The notes beneath the pieces were generated by a model. It was not told the origin of the DNA, made no database searches, and was given only the letters and a program-made list of their open reading frames with translations. A stretch of 64,000 bases of DNA, taken from contig NC_092795.1 of the NCBI RefSeq assembly GCF_918797505.1, forward strand, positions 31,235,131 through 31,299,130. The letters are read 5' to 3'. The position numbers were made by a program, and so were the translations under genes. This document shows, in pieces, positions 55,555 to 64,000 of this stretch (position 1 is the first letter of the stretch; each line of letters starts with the position of its first letter). The stretch is from Bemisia tabaci. Its lineage: Eukaryota > Arthropoda > Insecta > Hemiptera > Aleyrodidae.

Positions 55555-57250
55555 GTAATAATTTCAATCGAAACCTGACTTTATGTTTTAGGTATCACAT
55601 CAATTCCTGTGTTTTCTCTCCCTTTTTTTCACCATTCTTTTTTTTTCACTTGAGGCTAGTTCATCGGTTGTTATTTTATCAGAACCGGCTTGACCGTTCC
55701 GGTCCCCCGATGGCGGGAAAAATATAGGGGATGGCCGGCGAGCTCGGCCCCCCTTGCTCCCTTGGAAAGATCGGTTATACCGTTAGTCTTGCCGGGAGAC
55801 GTGCGGTTTTTCGTTAATTTCGGGCGCTTTTTTTCGGTTCGCTGACAGTTCGGCTGCGCGCCCGGGGTGGTTTTTGTAATGGAAATCGCTGTGGGTGATG
55901 GATTTTCGGCGGAAGCGTACCTCAAAATTTCACGTGAATAAAGCATAATATTCGCACAATAGGAAGTTCAGAGATCAACTTTGAACGAGCTATAAACAAT
56001 GCGATGATCGAAGTGCGAAGCCACGGATCTCCTTCTGAGACGTTGCAGAAGCAGACTCCCTGCCACACTCAGCGTGATTTCTTTAAAATTATCATAAGTT
56101 TTCTTCTCCTTCGGCAGAATATTCTGTATATATTTCAAACAATTAATTTAGCCTCTTTCTCATTTAAAAAAAATTGAAAAAAATTATTGAAAATTTCCGC
56201 AATCCTTTGATCCCAAGATTGCAGGCTCGCGGTGTGAACACCAATAGGCAACGAGAATACCCTGACCCTACATTAACTCCTAACCGTGGTAATAACGTCT
56301 TTTATGAATACATTCAACCTTTCCGCTCATGGAGGAAAGAATAATTTACCAAGGTTAAATTGCACGCCAAACGTCACTATGACAGTCTCAGTAATATGAA
56401 AATATGACAACATCAATCTTGACGCTAAGGTCAAGCTGTACACGCTTTGAATTCAGTTCCCGTAACCAATGGTCAATAAAAACGTTAGTAGCTTAGGTAG
56501 AAGTTGATTTTAGTATTTTTCGTTGCGCGAATCGTGTTCTGCATGAAATTCTGTTGAAGAATCGTGTATCAGAGTGCTTAAATTCTTAACTTGTTTAATG
56601 GTCCATTCAATCTGAAAAAGCGAACATAGAAAAACTTTCCAACTTTTCTCAGAAAAAAGGTTTTATCGGGAGAGACGAGGCAACGTTGAACTTCTCATAT
56701 GGTGTCGCTCGAAACACAACATGGGCCTTTAAAGCCCCATTTTTCGATGCCGCAATTATCCTAGCGCGAGTTCGAATAATCGCGCCGACGACGCGACGCG
56801 CGACGGTGCGGTCAGTGTCAAAGTCATATCAGCGCCTGCAAGACTGTAGGAATACTTTAAGCATTGCGCCAAAAAGTACGGTCGGCGTCAGATGCATATT
56901 AGCGCCTACAAGACTGCATGAATACTCCTCGCATTGCACCAAACGCAATGCGAGAGTTATTTGCGATAACTACTCTACCACGAGTATAGGCATACTAGGG
57001 GGCTACGCCCCCTGGCCGCTTCGCGGCCCTATTTTTACCCTCCTATCGGTGTTAGTTTTATTTATTTTTCCCCTAAAAAATTACGATATGAGGTAAACTT
57101 TACTTTTAGAATGAAATAATTTTTGGTTTTGATGAATAAAGAAACAAAATTTTTTTTGAAGTCTAAAGGGCGCGTTTTGGAATGACTGCTTGATGGAATA
57201 TTGCAGTAAAACAACGAATATCGATGATCAGGTAATAATCAAATATATCG

Positions 57251-57325
57251 GGAGACGGGGATCGAACACACACCTTGTTCTAAGTGGACGCTTCGGACGT
57301 CTTAGACGACTCGGCCACCGCTCAT
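57251..57325 (-). pseudogene. tRNA-like segment (RNA polymerase III boxes), probably a pseudogene
   Basis: Minus strand: A-box-like TGGCCGAGTCGTCTA (57303-57317) and B-box-like GTTCGATCCCC (57257-57267) at normal tRNA distance. The D-loop sequence is of the Leu/Ser type. Acceptor and T stems do not pair properly, so it is a tRNA remnant or SINE head inside the Helitron. Confidence 0.6.
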
Positions 57326-57484
57326 CTTAGGGATGCTAGTGCGAATCTTTTGTAGATAAGTGTAGAGCTGATGCGCAGGCTACACAGCTACTGCGCAACC
57401 TCCTCGACCACTGCGCATCCTCCCGCGCATAGCGGTAGCAGTATCGGAGCATTCTGAAAATTCACTCACTTTTATAACGTGATT

Positions 57485-57774
57485 GTAAAAAAACCTGGGT
57501 CCTATTTCCAAAATCTGAATAGAGCGGGCTCATCTAGGGCCAATTACCCGTCGATTACCGCAAAAAACTTGGAAATCGGCCCGGTAGAACGCTCAAAGGA
57601 ACTATGACAAAAAATATAAATTTACATTGTTTAAATGGGAGAATTCGCAACTTTACCACGTAATATAAAAAAACGTGGGCCATATTTTGAAAATCTGAAA
57701 AGAGTTGGCTTATCTAGAGGCAATTGCCCGTCGATAGCCGCAAAAATCATGAAAATCGGCCCGGTAGAACGCTT
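57485..57774 (-). repeat. Direct repeat pair inside Helitron 1
   Basis: 57485-57594 and 57665-57774 are about 110 bp each, offset exactly 180 bp. They share TTTCCAAAATCTGAA-like sequence and end in AAATCGGCCCGGTAGAACGC. Confidence 0.9.
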
Positions 57775-58408
57775 GAACTAAGCGTTACCAGTTTCGCAAA
57801 ATTAGGAGGTCTTGGAGCTTATAGTATAGATTGCCGCTAACTGGATTGAAGGCGCATCACATTGTGAAGATGACTCTACACTCGACTAAGCTCCCTTCTC
57901 TCGCTTGCGCAATTACATAATCGCCGCAAAACTAGGACCGCTCGTCATTTCTTTTGACGGTCTCTGCCCGGTTTTTGCTACAATTAAAGGGTAAATAAGT
58001 ATCTTAATTGCAACGATTCAGCAACTCGGACGGCGTTCAAACGATGCAGCGATTCTGAAACTCGATTCGCGTAAAATTAATTTTGGTTTAATAGGAAGAA
58101 AACGGAACGAACGGATATATCGCGTCGAAATTTTTTGTGATTTTATTTCAAATAATTTCGGGAATTTCTCGGAAACTTCTACAAAAACTGTGTGTAGTTT
58201 TTTAAAAAGGGTGTACAAAAATAAAACATAACAATCGGTACACAACATTGCACTCGGAAACGAATATGCTTTCTTTCGCACGCACCCGTCGGCTTTGGAA
58301 TTCATTCATCTCTTAAATAAGTTGAACGTGGTTGTTCTACTTTTTTCTACGTGTAGCTTTTCTCATTGGTTGGCGGCCGCGTAGTGACCACAGGCATCTA
58401 GTCGTTGG

Positions 58409-58416
58409 TATAAAAG
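58409..58416 (+). promoter_or_regulatory. Candidate TATA box upstream of the 89-aa ORF
   Basis: GGTATAAAAGAGG, 55 bp before the ATG at 58464, at the 3' border of D2. The matching position in D1 reads GGCTATAATTT. Confidence 0.3.
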
Positions 58417-58463
58417 AGGAAATGTACCTTTGTTCGTGATGTCGAAAACTTTTTATACTTACC

Positions 58464-58733
58464 ATGTTTTATTTTAATCAACGCGTTGAATCCGTAAAAG
58501 TGTGCGTCTTTAAAGATCTGATAAGAACCTCTGAAAATTGCACGCAAGAATATAAACAAGTTTTCTTCGGAGACTTAAAGAAAGAGCGGAAGTTCGGAGA
58601 CATCACAATCAAGAAGTGGTTAATTAGTATTCAAGGTGTGATCAATAATAAATGGCTGTGGCGCGATGTTGGTGATAAGGGACGCAGGCAACAATTCGTG
58701 TTCATAGGATGCCTGTGTTGCATAGACAAATAA
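58464..58733 (+). CDS. Hypothetical protein, 89 aa
   Basis: ATG to TAA, 89 codons, with A at -3 (ACCATG). Composition looks protein-like rather than repeat-like: charged segments RTSENCTQEYKQ and DLKKERKFGDITIKKW, four Cys, and a hydrophobic C-terminal FVFIGCLCC. No family recognised and no signal peptide. It lies in the sense orientation inside a GPCR intron and just after D2, behind a TATA-like sequence, so it could belong to an uncharacterised mobile element or be chance. D1 lacks an equivalent ORF. Confidence 0.25.
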   Translation: MFYFNQRVESVKVCVFKDLIRTSENCTQEYKQVFFGDLKKERKFGDITIKKWLISIQGVINNKWLWRDVGDKGRRQQFVFIGCLCCIDK

Positions 58734-59038
58734 TTGAAGGCGCTCAAGCTCTTTTCCCTACTGCGCCGTTCCATCTAAGTCACCAGCGGAATTTTGCTTT
58801 GAAAGGACGATTTTCCTCTAACAATTGAGACATACGTTCTTATGTTTTAATCGTACTTCTTACGTTATAATCGTATATTATGATGTTATCGTCTTTCATA
58901 TCTTATTGTAATCAAGACGCCAAAAAAAACAATACATTCTAGAGAGAAGGTCTACATATAGCTTTGGATACACAGCCCTATATAGCCTTTGGTCTACATA
59001 GCCCTTTTTGTGGATTTATATGTGACTCTGCCTCAGTC

Positions 59039-59193
59039 GCGTGGCGTGCTTTGCGATATATCGATTGTTATGCCTTTTAAACCTATGGAAAAAGATCGAT
59101 AGACACGGTATTCGCAGCGAACACCTTAATGATCGATTCTTTTCCATAGGTTTAAATGGCATAACAATCGATACATCGAAATGCACGCCACGC
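59039..59193. mobile_element. Short MITE, family Q, copy 2
   Basis: GCGTGGCGTGCTTTGCGATA, TATCGATTGTTATGCC, TTTAAACCTATGGAAAA on the left are mirrored by TTTTCCATAGGTTTAAA, GGCATAACAATCGATA and GCACGCCACGC. 155 bp with arms of about 60 bp. Confidence 0.9.
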
Positions 59194-59871
59194 CACTGCT
59201 CTGCCTCCTTAACTGCTCTATAAAACCGACCGTTCCGAAACCGTCGGTGAAAACCACACATATGCGCCTTGATATTCAACAAATAATCAAATGAAATATA
59301 TAAAGCTAAAGTCTAGAGTCGGAAAATGTATCTTCATTGCAGTGTTTCTTTCCCTCTTCTTCTTCCACCAACGACTTGGGCATATCCCTGTTTGCCAAGC
59401 TCTCGAGCATCGAATCATCAATGAATAAAAGATTTAGAAAGCCAATGAAAACAAAAACAGGAATATGAGCGTTTAATTATGTTCAGGAGGAGAGAGCCAG
59501 CTTCTTGCTCATCTCTTGGGCGGTCGTCCAGATAATCTTTTCTCTAATGGTTGTCTGCTCCTACAAATTTTCGCTGACGTCTCTCTTCATTCACCCGGTC
59601 CATGAGCTCCGATCTTAACCTCTACTCCTCCTCATGCTAGTCTAGTTTGTGATATCTTGCACGCATCAAGCATTGATGTTAAATAATATTCAATTGTGCC
59701 AGATTCATACAAATAAAAATAAAATTTCATCTAAATTATTTGAGATTTTTTACAAATATATGTGAATGAGTGAAAAGCATATGTACAAACATTTTTATGA
59801 AATACTATTGGTTGGTATTCTTTTAACGCGTTCCTTCACACAAAAGCGGATACTTGTAACGTCGCAATCGG

Positions 59872-60139
59872 CATATCGACGGTGAAACTACCAAACCACG
59901 TATCTCGGTTTGTGACGTCGCGTCGCAGACTTCCTGTCATACTTTATTTTTTAAATGAAAAACTACTTTACATCCAGCCTTGAAAATTTCTGTGATTTTT
60001 CCTCTTTGTGCGGAGAAAATTCCATGAAAATTTCAAGGAATGATATTGATTTGGTCTACTTCAAAAAAATTAAATGTGAGCGTAGATTTTTAAACACCGC
60101 AAACGAGATACGTGGTTTGGTAGTTTCACCGTCGATATG
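59872..60139 (+). mobile_element. TIR element, family C, copy 2
   Basis: CATATCGACGGTGAAACTAC and GTAGTTTCACCGTCGATATG are perfect 20-bp inverted tips, extending to at least 30 bp. 268 bp, almost identical to C1; it differs by a 3-bp CGT duplication near GACGTCGCG. Confidence 0.93.
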
Positions 60140-60147
60140 TATTTTTA

Positions 60148-60168
60148 TGGACGCGCATTTGCGCGTCC
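60148..60168. repeat. Perfect short palindrome
   Basis: GGACGCGCATTTGCGCGTCC, lying between C2 and the Helitron-like end. Confidence 0.85.
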
Positions 60169-60175
60169 AGAACGG

Positions 60176-60575
60176 CTAGCCAAGGGGCTGCGCCCCCTGG
60201 ACCCCCGATCACTCGCTACGCGAGTGACATTCGGCTTGCTCCGCGAGCCATTTTTCTCAGTGATTGGACATTTGATCACTAAGATGTATACATTTTGGAG
60301 ACTCTGGAGACAAACATGATTTCGTCACAGAACCTTGTCGCCGGAGCGTGCCATCATTTGCACATGAATTGATGTGTGGAGATGAAGCGATGATGGGGAT
60401 CGATCATTTCTTCAAAAACGCATTTGACTGGGACGTCATTCCATTGGGTGGCGGAAAAAGACAATCCATGGATCTCCTTCCGCGATTTGACTTGCTGAAG
60501 TAGCAAAAGTTCTTTACCTCTTAAGAAGATTATCGGTGGCGTAGGGGGTCTAAAAACTGCTCAACGATAGTATAG
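60176..60575 (-). mobile_element. Non-autonomous Helitron-like element 2
   Basis: On the minus strand the 3' end is GGGGGCGCAGCCCCTTGG followed by CTAG, preceded by more short GC-rich hairpins (CTCGCGTAGCGAG, GGCTCGCGGAGCAAGCC). The 5' end is CTATACTATCGTTGAGCAG, matching the TCTATACTAT start of Helitron 1 with the first base changed. About 400 bp; no Rep/helicase ORF. Confidence 0.6.
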
Positions 60576-61266
60576 TTCAAGTTCCGAATCGCAATGAGCC
60601 CACTCGTGTTTTTTTCTTATACTTTCATCGCATATACATTTCTCTGATGTTTTTGTTTTATTCTCTCTGATTGCATATTAGTAATCATACCCTCATTTCA
60701 TTTCCTTTCCTTTTCCTTTTTCTCTTTCTGTAGCATCTGTGTCCATTTACAATTATTATTTTAAAATAGCTTTCTTCTAGTATACAATTGATGCTTCAAA
60801 CGGAATCAATTGTTTTAATGACATTTCCGGCTAAATCATGGGTTTTCCCAGGAAGGCAGCCTCTCGTCCCTCCCGGACTCTATTGTTGCCAGATAAGTTG
60901 CTTTTTTAGCACTTTTCCCGATCCAAATCCATTTAAAATATTCAAATTTCTCGCACAATCTGGCAACCTCTCGAGTGAAATAGAAAAAGGTAGAATCGCT
61001 GAAAGTCTGAATCCTTCGAAGTTTATATTAATAATAATTATATATTAATGATAGCCGTCGATATTAAATACTCTAAAGTACGGCTTTCGGATCAGTTTCT
61101 TGCAATACGATCCAACTTAAAGAATAAAAAGATTGTTTTTGATATGCTCATGGATACTTCCTCTTCACACTGCCTCCTTTGAATTTAAAAGTACTTCGTT
61201 TGGTTTTTCATGTGATGTGTCCAATAACCACGGTGAGTGAACTTTAGGACTTTGCATCTTTTACAG

Positions 61267-61466
61267 GTTGTAAAAATGTTTATAGTAGTTGTAATTATAT
61301 TCGCAGTCTGTTGGTTTCCTTACCACTCGTACTTCATCTATATTCATCACCATAAGCAAAAAATTTTGTATAGCTGGTATATTCAACATCTGTACCTGGG
61401 ATTCTACTTTTTGGCCATGTCCAATGCAATGGTGAACCCGATCATTTACTACTGGATGAACGCCAG
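61267..61466 (+). CDS. TkR86C-like: Tachykinin/natalisin-type GPCR, exon with TM6 and TM7
   Basis: Acceptor CTTTTACAG, donor GTAAAG at 61467; entered in phase 0 and left in phase 2. TM6 is MFIVVVIIFAVCWFPYHSYF with the FxxCWxP toggle-switch motif. Extracellular loop 3 is HHHKQKILYSWYIQ. TM7 is LYLGFYFLAMSNAMVNPIIY with NPxxY, ending YYWMNAR. QHLYLGFYFLAMSNAMVNP is closer, by recall, to TkR86C (natalisin receptor) than to TkR99D. The palmitoylated C-terminal tail exon was not found before the window ends. From the candidate first exon to here the mRNA would code 328 residues. Confidence 0.94.
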
Positions 61467-61565
61467 GTAAAGCATTCCACTTTCATATTTACTCGATCAT
61501 TTTAATGCACAGGCAATTCGTCTTTGTAAATAACAAAAGTTTTTCCGTCTATTTTAGAATACTTA

Positions 61566-61567
<2 letters not shown>

Positions 61568-61622
<55 letters not shown>
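61568..61622. repeat. T homopolymer run
   Basis: Fifty-five T, 100 bp after the last GPCR exon; the length may be inexact. Confidence 0.9.
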
Positions 61623-61623
<1 letters not shown>

Positions 61624-62247
61624 TAAGGACATATGATTGTTTACGAACCAATCACATGTTCCATCTTCAGCCTGTTTTAGTCAAATCTCAATATTTTTTT
61701 TCCATCTCCGTTCTTGCTTCAATCAAAATTGCAACCAGGGCAATAAAATTGCAACTTTTAATCATACAATATTGCAATATTCTTACATTATTTGGTTAGA
61801 AAATACCAATTTATAACTATCGAAAAAATTAATTCCACGTCTCAAAAGATAGGCAATTTACAATGCATTGAAAACTTGTAACCTGTCTCAATTGTATTGC
61901 AATAGATTTTAACAAAGAGTGCTTCTTCAGTAGGCAGAAATAGGCAACATACACAGCACTTCCATGCAGTAGTATAGCAAGAACTTCACCATGTAATAAT
62001 TATAATTTATGGCAATCTGCTTTACTAGGGTAGTATTTTATTTTTATTTATTTTTTCTTCTAAAAAATTCCAAATTTCACGATGATATGCACTCAGTTTA
62101 AGTTTTTATTTATTAAGTATGTGTGGTCTCCTCTAATATAATAGGACCTTAGAAGTAATAATTTCCCTGTTCGTCTCTATTGCTTCCCCTACCCCCGCAC
62201 CGTCATCTATCCATTCCTCTCGTATGTTCATCTGCGTTAACTGTCGT
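61623..62247. other. AT-rich stretch with an old inverted match
   Basis: 61925-62033 resembles 34711-34800 in reverse (GGCAACATACACAGCACTTC). No gene. Confidence 0.45.
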
Positions 62248-62370
62248 CAGGGGCGGACTGGCCCTAAATTAAGTATGGGGCGGGCCCCTAGGGGGGTCTG
62301 GGGGGCCCCCCAGTAGAAGGGGGGTCCGGGGGCCCTCCCCGGAAAATTTTGAAAATTAGGCCCTTTTAGA
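62248..62370 (+). mobile_element. hAT-like transposon end
   Basis: CAGGGGCGGACTGGCCCTAA followed by G- and C-rich GGGGGGCCCCCCAG and GGGGGCCCTCCCC. The CAGGGGCGGA tip is typical of insect hAT MITEs. The opposite end was not found. Confidence 0.45.
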
Positions 62371-62798
62371 ATGAATTTTACGCTATTTTAGACCCTATTC
62401 TTTAATATTATTTTTGAAACATTATCCAAAAAGAGACCAGAAATGCAAAACTTAGTATATTTTCTTAAACTGGATGAAAAAATGAGAATCCGTTGTATAC
62501 TTGGAATTCAACTTTTATTTTCCTCTTCCAACGAAAAATTGTGCCAAAGCTAAATTAGTATACAGAAGATACATAGAATCAAGTAGAATAGTAATAGTGA
62601 CAGTCTAAAAAGAACACATTCTGAAAAACACAGTTCGGATTTTTTTGTTCGTTTGTTTTTTTTAAATGTACTTTTTAGCCGCCAAAATTGACAACTGTCT
62701 TAATTTTTTTTGAACGTTTTATTGGATCCTTTCTTCGCTCTGCTCATAGAAAAATCAGTGCCGTTTACTAGTTAAATGACGCGTAATGAATGAATAAA

Positions 62799-62957
62799 TC
62801 GATGGTTAAATTCTGAAAACACGTAACTCGGAATCCGCATCATGAACCCTGAGACTCGTAAGGATGCTCATGTTTTGCGTGTATCCTTATGAGTCTCAGG
62901 GTTCATGAGTTAATGATGCGGATTCCGAGATACGTGTTTTCAGAATTTAGCCATCGA
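62799..62957. mobile_element. Fold-back MITE, family M-like
   Basis: TCGATGGTTAAATTCTGAAA, ACACGTA, CTCGGAATCCGCATCAT mirrored by ATGATGCGGATTCCGAG, TACGTGTTTTCAGAATTTAG, CCATCGA. 159 bp with arms of about 70 bp. The centre shares GAGTCTCAGGGTTCATG with family M. Confidence 0.9.
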
Positions 62958-63311
62958 AATAAAAATAAGAATGAAAATAAAAATACAAACAAAAAATTGA
63001 CAAAAATCTGACACTTTGAAAATTATTGTGTTAATTAAACTGGAAATAGAAACACAGTTTTACGAAAAAGTCTTGACGCTCGGATTGTTCACTTTCCCAT
63101 TGGTTTTTCACACTTTACCGGTCTTGTAATATCGAGCCATACACTAATGACAACTGTGTGGCGCCGGCGGCATTCGCGATCCAGACAAGCCTCGAGCCTT
63201 GTGAGTGAGTGAAGTAGCCCTATGGTATTTGAAGGAATCGACTCGCACGCGCGTCTTAAATGTGTCAAAAGAGGCCTTATGTCGCGGGAATTTTTGAATT
63301 AGAAAAAAGTC

Positions 63312-63590
63312 ATTGGGGCTGCCCATACAATACGTAACGTATTAAGGGGGGAGGAGGGGGGGTCAAGCCCAACGTTACGTAACTCTTTTTTGCCGTAAGA
63401 CCTTTTTTTTCCTTGTTAATTTAAAAAACTGACCAAAATAGGGGGGAGGGGCGAGGCTTGTGTTACGTATTTATTTATTTTTTTTGAGGGGGGGGATGGT
63501 TCGAGCTTGCGTTACGATGCGTTACGGAGGGGGGATGGGGGTAAAAAAATCGGAAAAACTGCGTTACGTATTATATGGACAGCCCCCATT
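63312..63590. mobile_element. R-type MITE
   Basis: ATTGGGGCTGCCCATACAAT, ACGTAACG mirrored by CGTTACGTATTATATGGACA, GCCCCCAT. The interior is a series of G runs and GTTACG motifs. ORFs across it are not genes. Confidence 0.85.
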
Positions 63591-63599
63591 ATGGATTTC

Positions 63600-64000
63600 G
63601 CTAAAGGGGGGAAAAATCGCCGAAGGCCCCTACGAAATCCCTTGAGGAAGGTAGGAAAGGTTCCCTACTAGGGGCCTCCAAAGTTCAAAATTGCATAGAA
63701 ATGCGCCCTCGAGGCCTCTCTGAATCAGTACCAAAGGGCCCCCGGCAAAAAGGACCCTTTTGTCGAATCGGCGATAAAGAGCCCGGTGCCTTGAAGGTCC
63801 TTAGAGGCGGTATAAAACCGCATCAAGGCCTCTTCAAATCGGCAATAAATGGTCCCTTGGAAACGGCAAAAAAGGACTCCTTCGAATCAGATAAAGGGGC
63901 TCTTTTAAGGTCCTTAGAAGCGGCAAAAAAAGGCTCCATCGAGTCTTCTTCGAATCGGCAATAAATGAGTCCTTCAGGGCTCTTCCGAAATGACAAAAAA
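63600..64000 (+). repeat. Degenerate tandem repeat running off the right edge
   Basis: Repeated blocks CTTCGAATCGGC, GGCAAAAAAGGACTCC, AAGGTCCTTAGA and GGCAATAAATG recur every 40-70 bp with substitutions. The frame happens to be open for 87 codons (63701-63964), but the peptide follows the repeat and is not credible as a gene. Confidence 0.6.

Larger units (their letters stand above)
56995..57830 (-). mobile_element. Non-autonomous Helitron-like element 1, inserted in D2
   Basis: Read on the minus strand it starts TCTATACTATAAGCTCCAAG and ends with hairpins GGCCGCGAAGCGGCC and GGGGGCGTAGCCCCC immediately followed by CTAG. 5'-TC, a 3' hairpin plus CTRR and insertion between host A and T are the Helitron hallmarks. 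The host flanks rejoin (GCGGCAA|TATGCC) to match the uninterrupted D1 sequence without a target duplication. No Rep/helicase ORF. It contains a 110-bp direct repeat spaced 180 bp and a tRNA-like segment. Confidence 0.82.
55681..58415 (+). mobile_element. Repeat family D, copy 2 (2.7 kb, interrupted)
   Basis: Collinear with D1 and in the same orientation; longer because of an 836-bp insertion at 56995-57830. Minisatellite units occur twice here (about 56825-56950) against once in D1. The 3' end has GGTTGGCGGCCGCGTAGTGA and runs up to a TATAAAAG at 58409. No coding region is conserved between the two copies to a convincing degree. Confidence 0.82.
55555..61266 (+). other. Last GPCR intron in the window
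   Basis: 5.7 kb, mostly transposon: D2 (55681-58415) with a Helitron inside it, an unknown 89-aa ORF (58464-58733), MITE Q2, element C2 and a second Helitron-like piece. 60577-61266 shows nothing recognised. Confidence 0.8.

Noticed and set aside
56686..57096. 136-codon ORF in D2
   Set aside because: It reads through the minisatellite units and across the Helitron border at 56995, so it cannot be an ancestral gene.
57251..57325. Functional tRNA-Leu or tRNA-Ser gene
   Set aside because: A and B boxes are present but the acceptor and T stems do not pair; a tRNA remnant is the better reading.

Overview
This is a piece of an animal nuclear genome, almost certainly an arthropod and probably a hemipteran insect. 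A whitefly-like genome is my guess from the repeat style, but I cannot confirm it. The evidence is exons with GT/AG borders and conserved metazoan receptor sequences, introns of 0.5 to 15 kb, a TATA-type promoter candidate, no prokaryotic gene layout, and a very dense load of short inverted-repeat transposons. Two genes are supported, both on the + strand. The first is the 3' part of a receptor tyrosine kinase closest to insect Cad96Ca/Stitcher: three exons at 92-244, 2902-3083 and 5021-5527, ending in a stop and a poly(A) signal. Its extracellular, transmembrane and glycine-loop exons lie left of the window. The second is a tachykinin-family GPCR, TkR86C/natalisin-receptor-like. Seven exons run from 42662 to 61466 and carry TM1 to TM7, and the C-terminal tail lies beyond the right edge or in an exon I did not find. 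A 17-codon exon at 27249-27299, behind a TATA box and ending at a phase-0 donor, is a good candidate for its first coding exon. That would make the gene more than 34 kb long. LAYOUT: 1-5.6 kb is the kinase 3' end, with an inverted-repeat element in its first intron and three MITEs in a row in its second. 5.6-27 kb is an intergenic transposon field holding hAT-like elements, a 1.33-kb near-perfect palindrome and several MITE families. 27-42.6 kb is either intergenic or intron 1 of the GPCR. 42.6-61.5 kb is the GPCR with repeat-filled introns, including two copies of Helitron-like sequence. 61.5-64 kb is repeat-rich and runs into a degenerate tandem repeat at the right edge. REPEATS: I defined families A to V by comparing copies inside the window, and the letters are mine. 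The best resolved are A (7 copies, about 250 bp, 4-bp target duplications), E (3 copies, hAT-like, 8-bp target duplications), C (TIR element with several copies), D (a 1.8-kb element present twice, one copy carrying a Helitron), F (two copies with an internal 88-bp hairpin), G/H, I, J, M, O, Q, S and T. The most unusual pattern is a roughly 70-bp repeat unit present in different copy numbers inside copies of E and D, with its core folded into the hairpin of F. No CRISPR, operon, phage, ribosomal RNA gene or functional tRNA gene was seen. The two genes are ordinary developmental and neuropeptide receptors and nothing links them functionally. All calls rest on reading the sequence by eye; percent identities and family assignments were not computed.
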